Below, piece by piece: positions 1-6,336 of a stretch of DNA of 14,584 nucleotides (position 1 is the first letter of the stretch; every line of letters starts with the position of its first letter). The position numbers and the translations under genes were made by a program. Source of the DNA: Rhodospirillaceae bacterium (GTDB lineage: Bacteria; Pseudomonadota; Alphaproteobacteria; Rhodospirillales; Magnetovibrionaceae); NCBI GenBank assembly GCA_029881835.1, contig JAOULV010000009.1, positions 1 to 14,584 of the forward strand. The letters are read 5' to 3'. The notes below the pieces were generated by a model that saw nothing but the letters and a program-made list of their open reading frames with translations, did no database searches and had not been told where the DNA came from.

Positions 1-1546
1 CCGAGTTGGCGAATTCGCCGTTCGCGGGGCAGCATTAAAAACGTTTGAACACCTGCACCGCCTTTCGTTGCGTTTTCACCTTGACCGGCAAACCGGCGGG
101 CTGTCACGCGCGATTGAACGCGGAACCCGGGGGATTGAATTTGTGCTTCGGATTGTTCTTTTCAATGTTGCGCCAACAATATTGGAAATACTAATGGTGG
201 GCGTGCTGTTGTGGAGCATGCTTGATGTGTGGTTCGCCCTTGTTACCATGTTAACAATAGCAACTTATATTTTCTGGACTATTTCTGTAACCGAATGGCG
301 CAATCGTTTTCGCCGGCAAATGAACGAAAGCGATTCAAAGGCCCACACCAAAGCCATTGATTCCTTGCTTAATTATGAAACCGTAAAATATTTCGGCAAT
401 GAAGAACACGAAACCAAAAGGTTTGATAAAGCGCTTAAATCATACGAAGAAGCCGCAGTAAAAAGCAAAATTACACTTTCGCTGCTCAACACCGGTCAAG
501 GGGCGATAATAGCAATTGGCGTTACCATTGTAATGCTTATGGCGGCCAAGGGTGTAAGCGATGGAAGCATGACCATCGGCGATTTTGTTCTGGTAAATAC
601 CTATCTTTTGCAGCTTTACCTGCCGCTGAACTTTCTTGGCTCGGTTTATCGGGAAATAAAACATTCCCTGACCGATATGGAAGCAATGTTTTCGCTGTTA
701 CACGAAGACGAAGAAGTAACCGACAAACCCAAAGCGCCACCCATTGATATTAAAGGTGGCGAGGTTAGCTTTAATAATGTTTCCTTTGCTTATGACCCAC
801 GGCGCGCTGTGCTGGACGGGGTGTCGTTTTCCATACCGGCCGGGCATACGGTTGCCGTGGTTGGGGCATCGGGCGCCGGAAAATCTACCCTTTCACGCCT
901 GCTGTTCAGGTTTTATGACGTTAGCGCCGGAAAAATAGAAATAGACGGACAAGATATCCGTGATGTATCGCAATCATCGTTGCGCGGTGCCATAGGGATT
1001 GTACCGCAAGACACGGTGCTTTTTAACGACACCATTTATTACAATATTTCTTACGGGCGAACCGATGCCAGCCCAAGCGAGATAGAAAATGCCGCCAGAT
1101 TGGCGCAAGTACATGATTTTGTAATGAGCCTGCCTGATGGCTACCAAAGCATTGTCGGTGAACGTGGATTAAAGCTTTCCGGCGGGGAAAAACAGCGCGT
1201 CGCCATAGCCCGAACCATTCTTAAAAAACCAAGCATCCTTGTATTTGACGAAGCGACATCGGCACTTGATACCCATACGGAAAAAGAAATTCAAAGTTCA
1301 TTAAGGCAGGTATCAAAGGGCCATACCACCTTGGTTGTGGCGCACCGTTTATCAACGGTAATAGACGCCGATGAAATATTGGTTTTGGGCGATGGCCAGA
1401 TACAAGAACGCGGCACCCATACAGATCTTTTGACGCGGGGCGGGATTTATTCGTCAATGTGGAACCGCCAGCAAGAAGCCGACCGCGCCTTGGAAACGCT
1501 GGAACAAACCGGTGAATTAGCCGAAATTGTGGTCAACCCCGCCTGA
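1..1546 (+). CDS. Atm1/HMT1-type ABC exporter, 5'-truncated by window edge
   Basis: This is an inner-membrane half-transporter of the mitochondrial Atm1 / bacterial Atm1-like family. Family members export glutathione-linked sulfur or metal species and have been tied to cytosolic Fe-S supply and heavy-metal tolerance. The frame is open from base 2 (about 514 residues visible), so the TTG at 68 is not the real start. The visible N-terminal part has the Atm1-typical stretch around FHLDRQTGGLSRAIERGTRG (about 72-130), then hydrophobic segments of the transmembrane domain. The ATPase domain is complete: Walker A GASGAGKST (863-889), signature LSGGEKQR (about 1172-1195), Walker B ILVFDEATSALD and the H-loop VAHRLST. 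The stop is TGA at 1544-1546. The missing part should hold the first transmembrane helices. It converges with the REC-EAL gene, with only 12 bp between stop codons. The family is clear; the substrate is not. Confidence 0.93.
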   Translation, partial: RVGEFAVRGAALKTFEHLHRLSLRFHLDRQTGGLSRAIERGTRGIEFVLRIVLFNVAPTILEILMVGVLLWSMLDVWFALVTMLTIATYIFWTISVTEWRNRFRRQMNESDSKAHTKAIDSLLNYETVKYFGNEEHETKRFDKALKSYEEAAVKSKITLSLLNTGQGAIIAIGVTIVMLMAAKGVSDGSMTIGDFVLVNTYLLQLYLPLNFLGSVYREIKHSLTDMEAMFSLLHEDEEVTDKPKAPPIDIKGGEVSFNNVSFAYDPRRAVLDGVSFSIPAGHTVAVVGASGAGKSTLSRLLFRFYDVSAGKIEIDGQDIRDVSQSSLRGAIGIVPQDTVLFNDTIYYNISYGRTDASPSEIENAARLAQVHDFVMSLPDGYQSIVGERGLKLSGGEKQRVAIARTILKKPSILVFDEATSALDTHTEKEIQSSLRQVSKGHTTLVVAHRLSTVIDADEILVLGDGQIQERGTHTDLLTRGGIYSSMWNRQQEADRALETLEQTGELAEIVVNPA

Positions 1547-1558
1547 TTATTAATAATT

Positions 1559-2818
1559 TCAGGAATTAAAAATTTCGCCTTGTTGCCAAGCATCATTCCA
1601 TGCGGGTAGATCTTTACCCGGCATCGGCTTGCCAATGAAATAGCCTTGGGCCATATCACAACCAAGATCTTTTATCGCATCATATATTTCTTTTGTTTCG
1701 ATGCCTTCGGCAACCACGCTCATGCCCATTCGGCGTGCAAGGTCAATGGTGGATTCAACAATTGCCATGGCACCCTTATCAACCAACATGCGCCGGACAA
1801 AAGATTGGTCAATTTTCAATTCGTTAAAGGGAACACGATAAAGCTGTTGCACCGAAGAAAACCCGGTACCAAAATCATCAATGGAAAGGCCAATTCCTTT
1901 TAAGCGCAAACGGTTTAGGGTATCTAACGTTGCCGAAGTGTCGCTCATTACCGCACTTTCGGTAAGTTCGATAATAAGGTTTGACGGGTCAAGCCCGATG
2001 GAAAGAAGCCTATCGGTAATTCTGTCGGGAATTGATATGTCGGTCATTGATTGATAGGAAAAATTAACCGACATTTTTAAATCAATGTCGTTTTTCGATT
2101 TCCACTTGGCGCATTGGCGCATTGAAGAAATTATCATAACTTCGGTAAGTTCATTGACCATGCCATTTGCTTCGGCCATTTCGACAAAAATAAACGGCGG
2201 AATAAAACCCTTGGTTGGATGGTTCCAGCGGGCCAGGGCCTCAACCGAGACAAGTTCATTGGTTTTCATGTCAATGCGGGGCTGATAATACGGATGGATT
2301 GCCCCGCCTTCAATCGCGGTTGCCAATTCGTCTACCGATGGAAGCTCATCGGTGCCTTTGGGTGTAAACAGTTTTTTTCGTTTGGCGCTGCCTGAAATTA
2401 TGGTTTCTAGCGCCCTTATGTTAAATGGCTTTTCCAGCGAACCGCGAACATGAATGCTGCTGCTTTCGGCAAGTTCGCGGGCCGAACGCAAAACCCCCGC
2501 ATCAAACGCACTGACCAACACCAATGATGCCTGACTTTTTCTTTCGCTCAAGGAACGGATTATTTCAATTCCATCAATGTGGGGCATTTGTAAATCAAGA
2601 ACGACTATATCCAAATCGTTTGAATATAGGTTATCAAATTTTCTGGGATCGCTGGTGGATTTGACCATAAAACCGGAACGCTTTGCCATCACAGAAACCA
2701 ACTTGCACAGCGCAGGGTCATCATCGACCACCAACATGGTGGGTGGGCGCTCAGGTTCATTTGCTGACCCTTGCATATGCTGATTTTGTGGTAAAAAAAT
2801 ATCCGTTGATTTATTCAT
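1559..2818 (-). CDS. REC-EAL response regulator, predicted c-di-GMP phosphodiesterase
   Basis: Cytoplasmic two-domain protein of 419 residues from the ATG at 2818. The REC domain (about 28-135) has the acidic cluster DDD, phospho-acceptor D75 in VVLDLQMP and the lysine in SLEKPF. The EAL domain (about 170-410) keeps the residues expected of an active phosphodiesterase: YYQPRID, EALARW (E193), the N of SVNFS, the ELTES glutamates, DDFGTG (314-319), LKID, AEGIE (E371) and QGY. The layout matches RocR-type REC-EAL proteins, in which phosphorylation tunes c-di-GMP hydrolysis. The frame extends to a TTG at 2890, but those 24 residues come from AT-rich DNA, are not REC-like and have no clear RBS. 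An internal ATG at 2776 is another possible start. It lies downstream of the DivK-like gene in the same direction with an 86-bp gap. No GGDEF domain is present. The function is well supported; the cognate kinase is unknown. Confidence 0.9.
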   Translation of the reverse strand: MNKSTDIFLPQNQHMQGSANEPERPPTMLVVDDDPALCKLVSVMAKRSGFMVKSTSDPRKFDNLYSNDLDIVVLDLQMPHIDGIEIIRSLSERKSQASLVLVSAFDAGVLRSARELAESSSIHVRGSLEKPFNIRALETIISGSAKRKKLFTPKGTDELPSVDELATAIEGGAIHPYYQPRIDMKTNELVSVEALARWNHPTKGFIPPFIFVEMAEANGMVNELTEVMIISSMRQCAKWKSKNDIDLKMSVNFSYQSMTDISIPDRITDRLLSIGLDPSNLIIELTESAVMSDTSATLDTLNRLRLKGIGLSIDDFGTGFSSVQQLYRVPFNELKIDQSFVRRMLVDKGAMAIVESTIDLARRMGMSVVAEGIETKEIYDAIKDLGCDMAQGYFIGKPMPGKDLPAWNDAWQQGEIFNS

Positions 2819-2904
2819 TTTATACCAAACGATTAAAAGGTTTATTATTTTTTTATGCGCCCCCAGCACGATGATATTTATTTTCCCCAAACAAATATTA
2901 TGGC

Positions 2905-3273
2905 CTACCCCCCCAGTAATTTATTTATGGTTTCAATAAAGCTATCAATTTTAATTGGCTTGGCGACAAATGCGTCAAAACCCGCTTCTTCAATTTCGCC
3001 GTCATTGTCGTCAATTGAAAATGCGGTTACCGCTATGATGGGTATGTTTTCGGTTTGTGAATTGCCCTTTATCATGCGGGTTAGCTCTGTTCCCGACATT
3101 CCCGGTAGCTGAATATCCATAATAATCAGGTCAGGGTGTTCGCTGAGCGAAAGATCAACCGCATCGCTACCATCATTAGATGGAATGGTTTTAAAACCAT
3201 TGCCATTGAGCAAGTCGGTAAAAAACCGCATGTTGGTTTTGTTGTCTTCGACAATAAGAATGCTTTTTTGCAC
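2905..3273 (-). CDS. divK: DivK-like single-domain response regulator
   Basis: Stand-alone receiver of 122 residues with no output domain. It has the acidic pair E9/D10 in LIVEDN, phospho-acceptor D53 in LIIMDIQLPGMSG, T83 in AVTAF and K105 in AKPI. D53, the LIVEDN..NM start, IPIIAVTAF and the F.ETI..LL end closely resemble DivK, the alphaproteobacterial cell-cycle regulator that controls the DivJ/PleC/DivL-CckA branch. The start is GTG at 3271-3273, with AGGG about 10 nt upstream. In Caulobacter DivK is followed by the diguanylate cyclase PleD; here the downstream neighbour is a REC-EAL phosphodiesterase. The symbol rests on my recollection of DivK sequence, so another DivK-like paralog is possible. 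Confidence 0.8.
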   Translation of the reverse strand: MQKSILIVEDNKTNMRFFTDLLNGNGFKTIPSNDGSDAVDLSLSEHPDLIIMDIQLPGMSGTELTRMIKGNSQTENIPIIAVTAFSIDDNDGEIEEAGFDAFVAKPIKIDSFIETINKLLGG

Positions 3274-3490
3274 GCTAGATTATCCCTGATTAAATATTGG
3301 TTTTAATTTGATTGTGCATTTGATATCGCGATTGCCACCTATGGTTTCAACCAGATTTTATTTTTTTATTGACGCGTTATTCCCATTTGCATTTTGCAAA
3401 CCATGTTCAGCCCATTGGCGTTGATGTATAAAATCACGCAAATACAAGCACATAAGACCAAAATTGAAGTGAGAATATTATTTTATTTAG
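3274..3490. other. 217-bp AT-rich intergenic region upstream of the divK-like gene
   Basis: Non-coding region between mnmA (stop at 3491) and the divK-like start (3273), both on the minus strand. No GC-rich hairpin with a T-run is visible after mnmA. On the minus strand a weak candidate promoter is TTGAAA (3345-3350), a 17-bp spacer and GATATC (3322-3327). A 6-bp inverted repeat, TTTGCA-ttt-TGCAAA, lies at 3386-3400. Paired TTAA motifs occur near 3288-3304, but spaced 9 rather than the 7 expected for a CtrA site. I see no small gene here. Confidence 0.5.
3386..3400. repeat. Small inverted repeat, possible operator upstream of divK-like gene
   Basis: TTTGCA and TGCAAA form perfect 6-bp arms around a 3-bp centre. 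It lies about 115 bp upstream of the divK-like GTG, further upstream than the weak candidate promoter at 3322-3350. No known regulator site was recognised, and chance occurrence in AT-rich DNA is possible. Confidence 0.3.
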
Positions 3491-4603
3491 CTATTCTATC
3501 CAGCCGCCACCCAATAGGCGCTCACCTGAATAAAAAACGCAAGCTTGCCCCGGGGCTACGCCGGCAAACGGATGGGCCAGCTCGACTTTTGCCCTGCCCC
3601 CGTCCAGCGGGGTAATCTTGGCCCCAACCGGTGGTTGGGCCGAGCGCAGTTTGACCATGCAGTCAAAACCACCCGGTGGAATTTCATCACCGTCACCCAA
3701 CCAATTTATGTTGCGAATGGTAAGGTCGTTCTTTAACAGCGCTTCTTTTGGCCCAACCACAACTTGGCGCGATTTGCTATCAACCGAAATGACATAAAGC
3801 GGATCGGGCGCGCTAATGCCAATACCTTTTCGTTGGCCGACCGTAAAACCCATAATACCATCGTGCTTGCCCAATACATTGCCAGCAACATCAACAATGT
3901 CGCCAGGCAATTCTGCGCCGGGCTTTAGCTTTTCAATAACGTCTAGGTATTTTCCCTCAGGGACAAAACAAATATCTTGGCTGTCTGCCTTGCTTGCCAC
4001 CGGTAGACCAAGGCGCTTGGCCTCGGCCCGGGTTTCGGTTTTGCTGGCCCCGCCTAAGGGAAACCATAATTGTTCAAGGGCATTACGTGGGGTTGAAAAC
4101 AAAAAATAACTTTGATCACGGCTTTCATCGCTTCCTTTTAAAAGCTCTGCCCCGCTTGCCCCATCACCCCTGCGAACATAATGCCCGGTCACCAGCGCGT
4201 CGGCACCCAGTTCACGCGCGCGCATAAGCAAATCTGAAAATTTTATGGTGTCATTGCACGTTACGCACGGGATTGGGGTTTGCCCGGCAATGTAGCTTTC
4301 GGCAAATGGTTCCATTACCGCTTCACGAAAGCGTTTTTCAAAATCCATAACGTAATGGGGAATATCCAGCGCATCGGCGACCCGGCGGGCGTCTAAAATA
4401 TCGCGCCCGGCACAACAGGTTCCGGGTTTGGATATTGCCGCACCATGGTCATATAACTGCATGGTAACGCCAATGACGTCAAACCCGCGTTCTTTTAACA
4501 ATGCCGCGGCCACGGACGAGTCCACCCCGCCCGACATGGCGACCACGACCCGGGTTTCGGATGGGGGTTTTTGTAATGCTGATTTTGGTAGTTCAAGTTC
4601 CAT
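3491..4603 (-). CDS. mnmA: tRNA-specific 2-thiouridylase MnmA (TrmU)
   Basis: Cytoplasmic enzyme of 370 residues that installs the 2-thio group on wobble U34 of tRNA(Lys/Glu/Gln), using ATP and sulfur relayed from a cysteine desulfurase. The PP-loop SGGVDSS (24-30) binds ATP. Catalytic cysteines are C116 in [10 protein letters not shown] and C212 in [16 protein letters not shown]. The C-terminal part holds GFTVGQRKG and the usual beta-barrel RNA-binding domains. It carries the alphaproteobacterial-type insertion with adjacent cysteines C63-C64 ([14 protein letters not shown]) and an extra C113 giving a CxxC with C116. The start is ATG at 4601-4603, 30 bp downstream of the DUF599 gene's stop, so the two may be co-transcribed. 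The sulfur donor is plausibly IscS from the nearby isc operon. Identity is secure. Confidence 0.96.
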   Translation of the reverse strand: MELELPKSALQKPPSETRVVVAMSGGVDSSVAAALLKERGFDVIGVTMQLYDHGAAISKPGTCCAGRDILDARRVADALDIPHYVMDFEKRFREAVMEPFAESYIAGQTPIPCVTCNDTIKFSDLLMRARELGADALVTGHYVRRGDGASGAELLKGSDESRDQSYFLFSTPRNALEQLWFPLGGASKTETRAEAKRLGLPVASKADSQDICFVPEGKYLDVIEKLKPGAELPGDIVDVAGNVLGKHDGIMGFTVGQRKGIGISAPDPLYVISVDSKSRQVVVGPKEALLKNDLTIRNINWLGDGDEIPPGGFDCMVKLRSAQPPVGAKITPLDGGRAKVELAHPFAGVAPGQACVFYSGERLLGGGWIE

Positions 4604-4633
4604 CAGAAAAATATAGTCGCACCCGACGGGAAC

Positions 4634-5365
4634 TCAACCATTGCCTTTTGCCTGGTTGCGGCCAGAACCATCCGGCATCGGAACATTATCAAGGCAATCA
4701 AGGGTTTTTGACATAAATTCACGCCGATATAAAACCGCCACCACCCACATGGTTGCCACGGCAAGAAGCGCGGGATGGATAAACCAGCTAAGTGCGGCCA
4801 GACCAAAATAATATGCCCGAAGGCCGCGGTTAAAGCTTAAAACCGCAAGGGAAATAACGCTGGCATTAGCGGCGGCAAATTCATTGGCATCATTACTGCC
4901 CGCTTCTTCCATTGGCGGGGCAGCGCCCAATAACACAATGGCATAATTAAACTGGCGCAACGCCCATGCGAACTTGAAAAACGCATAAACAAATATAATA
5001 AGCAAAAGCAGTATTTTTATTTCCCATTGGGTTCCGGTATTTACCACCGCAAATGGTATTTCATGTAATAACGCCTGCGCCTTGTCGGCAGAACCAAGAA
5101 CCGCCAAAAGACCGGCCAGAATAAAAATGGTGGTAGAGGCAAAAAGCGACACACTGCGCATCAATGTGGACATTATGCTTGCGTCAACCATGCGGTTTTC
5201 ACGCCCTATCATGCGCTTCATCCACAATTCGCGTTTGTCACGCATTGCGGTCAACAAGGTATGGCGATTGCTATTCACGTTATCGGCATAAAATGTGTAG
5301 CCAACCCAACAGGCACCAAACCACACAAGGGCCAAAATATTAGCAATACCAATTGTATCAAGCAT
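4634..5365 (-). CDS. DUF599 family integral membrane protein
   Basis: A 243-residue inner-membrane protein matching the DUF599 family common in Alphaproteobacteria; no biochemical function is known to me. Four hydrophobic segments are visible at about 7-25, 72-92, 116-134 and 187-212. Family-like landmarks are R.L...M..RE.RM.D..I....M.S..FFAST-type sequence after TM1 (here about 42-80), F.WALRQFNY (132-141) and FNRGLRAYYF (178-187). The start is ATG at 5363-5365; a weak TTGGA precedes it. A good promoter candidate lies just upstream (5395-5423). mnmA follows 30 bp downstream, suggesting a two-gene transcript. The soluble C-terminus is short and ends in a polar tail. Confidence 0.85.
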   Translation of the reverse strand: MLDTIGIANILALVWFGACWVGYTFYADNVNSNRHTLLTAMRDKRELWMKRMIGRENRMVDASIMSTLMRSVSLFASTTIFILAGLLAVLGSADKAQALLHEIPFAVVNTGTQWEIKILLLLIIFVYAFFKFAWALRQFNYAIVLLGAAPPMEEAGSNDANEFAAANASVISLAVLSFNRGLRAYYFGLAALSWFIHPALLAVATMWVVAVLYRREFMSKTLDCLDNVPMPDGSGRNQAKGNG

Positions 5366-5394
5366 AAGTTTGTTCCAATAAAAAGCTTAAACAG

Positions 5395-5423
5395 GCTATA
5401 TTCCCTATGGGGCGATTTGTCCA
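5395..5423 (-). promoter_or_regulatory. Candidate sigma-70 promoter for the DUF599 gene and mnmA
   Basis: Read on the minus strand: -35 TGGACA (5418-5423), an exact 17-bp spacer, and -10 TATAGC (5395-5400). The implied start is near 5388, leaving a leader of about 23 nt to the ATG at 5365. The left arm of the 9-bp dyad at 5411-5444 overlaps this promoter's -35 and spacer, so a dyad-binding regulator would be well placed to act on it. Confidence 0.5.
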
Positions 5424-5444
5424 CTTTTGTAAGGTCAAATCGCC
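5411..5444. promoter_or_regulatory. 9-bp inverted repeat in a divergent intergenic region, candidate operator
   Basis: GGCGATTTG (5411-5419) and CAAATCGCC (5436-5444) are perfect inverted arms separated by 16 bp. Two further pairs, CC 5421-5422 with GG 5433-5434, are possible after one mismatch. It lies between the divergent starts of the DUF599 gene (5365) and the small ORF (5487). No T-run follows on either strand, so it does not look like a terminator. Likely a dyad operator or a structured 5' leader; the regulator is unknown. Confidence 0.5.
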
Positions 5445-5486
5445 ATGCATTAAACACCTAGCAGCCATGTTGTGGGAACGAAAAAG

Positions 5487-5684
5487 ATGAAACAAAACAA
5501 GGAAGATGCCCCCCGTAGCCTGTTTTTTGGGTTTATTGTTTTGTGCGCCATTGCCGCCATTTTTGCCCTTGGGCTAGTGGCCCAAGGCGGCGGGCAAACG
5601 GGCGGCCTAACCGGTGGTGGCGCTACCTACAAGGCTGGTGGTTTCATGGGTGGTGGCGAGAATGATGACGATGACGATGATTAG
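5487..5684 (+). CDS. Small single-pass membrane protein with Gly-rich linker and poly-Asp C-terminus, unknown function
   Basis: A 65-residue protein that I do not recognise. From the ATG at 5487: a charged N-terminus (MKQNKEDAPRS), one hydrophobic segment at about 12-32, a glycine-rich stretch with GGGQTGGLTGGG and GGFMGGG, and a C-terminus of six consecutive aspartates written with mixed GAT/GAC codons. The ATG is favoured because GGGAA lies about 9 nt upstream; a GTG at 5472 in the same frame is a possible alternative start. If the lysine-containing N-terminus stays cytoplasmic, the Asp tail would face the periplasm; this is inference. The gene converges with iscX with 6 bp between stops and has no recognisable functional partner. 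Clear composition and a good RBS argue that it is real. Confidence 0.65.
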   Translation: MKQNKEDAPRSLFFGFIVLCAIAAIFALGLVAQGGGQTGGLTGGGATYKAGGFMGGGENDDDDDD

Positions 5685-5690
5685 GTCGAT

Positions 5691-5885
5691 TTAATCGCGC
5701 TCATCCAGCCACGCCATTTGAATTGCTTCTAATATTTTTTCGCTGGATTTTTCCGGGTCATCGTCAAAACCCGGCAATTGTTGAACCCATTTCCATAAAT
5801 CGGTAAAACGCACCGCCATTATATCAACGTCGGGGTGGGCATCTTCCAATTCGATGGCGATATCATGAACGTCTGTCCAGCGCAC
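5691..5885 (-). CDS. iscX: IscX, Fe-S assembly adaptor/regulator
   Basis: Small acidic cytoplasmic protein of 64 residues. It matches E. coli IscX (YfhJ) along its length: RWTDVHDIAIEL, AHPDVDIMAVRFTDLW, LPGFDDDPEKSSEKILEAI and WLDERD. IscX binds IscS through its acidic surface, competes with frataxin and may bring iron. The start is GTG at 5883-5885: the upstream codons in this frame reach the fdx stop within six triplets with no other start, and E. coli IscX also begins just before the WTD motif. It is the last gene of the isc operon, 15 bp after fdx. No terminator is visible before the convergent small gene. Confidence 0.95.
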   Translation of the reverse strand: MRWTDVHDIAIELEDAHPDVDIMAVRFTDLWKWVQQLPGFDDDPEKSSEKILEAIQMAWLDERD

Positions 5886-5900
5886 GGGGGTGATGCCTTT

Positions 5901-6233
5901 TTATTCAACCAACATATTGCGGGTACCGGACGGCAAGGTAACGGTCAGACCGTCTAGTTCTTCGGTTATTTTTATCTGGCAGCCAAGGCGCGATGTATGG
6001 GTAAGGCCAAACGCAAGGTCGAGCATGTCTTCCTCTTCTTCGCTGGCTTCATCAAGTTTACCAAACCATTCAGGGTCAACCACCACATGGCAGGTCGAAC
6101 ATGCAAGCGAGCCTTCGCACGCACCTTCAAGGTCGAGCCCGTGTTTATGGGCGATTTCAAGTACGGAAAGCCCAAGCGGTGCGTCGACTTCTTTTTTGTT
6201 ACCGTCGGGGTCGATAAAGGTAATTTTAGGCAT
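5901..6233 (-). CDS. fdx: Adrenodoxin-type [2Fe-2S] ferredoxin of the ISC system
   Basis: A 110-residue soluble electron carrier that supplies electrons for cluster formation on IscU. Cluster ligands are C39, C45 and C48 ([11 protein letters not shown]) plus C85 (RLGCQI), with the spacing of the adrenodoxin/ISC ferredoxin group. The acidic segment [12 protein letters not shown] (about 61-72) is the usual partner-binding helix. The start is ATG at 6231-6233, preceded by TTAGGG. It stands 103 bp after hscA, the longest internal gap of the run, and 15 bp before iscX. Confidence 0.96.
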   Translation of the reverse strand: MPKITFIDPDGNKKEVDAPLGLSVLEIAHKHGLDLEGACEGSLACSTCHVVVDPEWFGKLDEASEEEEDMLDLAFGLTHTSRLGCQIKITEELDGLTVTLPSGTRNMLVE

Positions 6234-6336
6234 CTGGCCCTAACTCCTACTTCTTTGAACAATAGTGTGCTTTAAGGTCTAACTAGCGCCCATTTGCCGC
6301 CATATCAAGCCTAAACGCCAATGGGTATATTTTTCA
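6234..6336 (-). other. 103-bp spacer between hscA and fdx
   Basis: Unusually long spacer inside the isc run. On the minus strand a weak internal promoter candidate reads TTGATA, 17 bp, TAGTTA. CCCATT (6289-6294) and AATGGG (6320-6325) are complementary but 25 bp apart, giving only a weak long-range stem. No terminator-like hairpin with a T-run is visible and no ORF was recognised. Confidence 0.4.

Noticed and set aside
1546..1557. ATTATTAATAAT perfect palindrome at the convergent Atm1/EAL stops as a terminator
   Set aside because: It contains only A-T pairs and has no loop, so a stable terminator stem is unlikely.
2819..2890. N-terminal extension of the REC-EAL protein to a TTG at 2890
   Set aside because: The 24 added residues come from AT-rich spacer, are not REC-like and lack an RBS; the ATG at 2818 is simpler.
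3288..3304. Paired TTAA motifs upstream of the divK-like gene as a CtrA site
   Set aside because: The half-sites are 9 bp apart, not the 7 bp expected, and TTAA is frequent in this AT-rich region.
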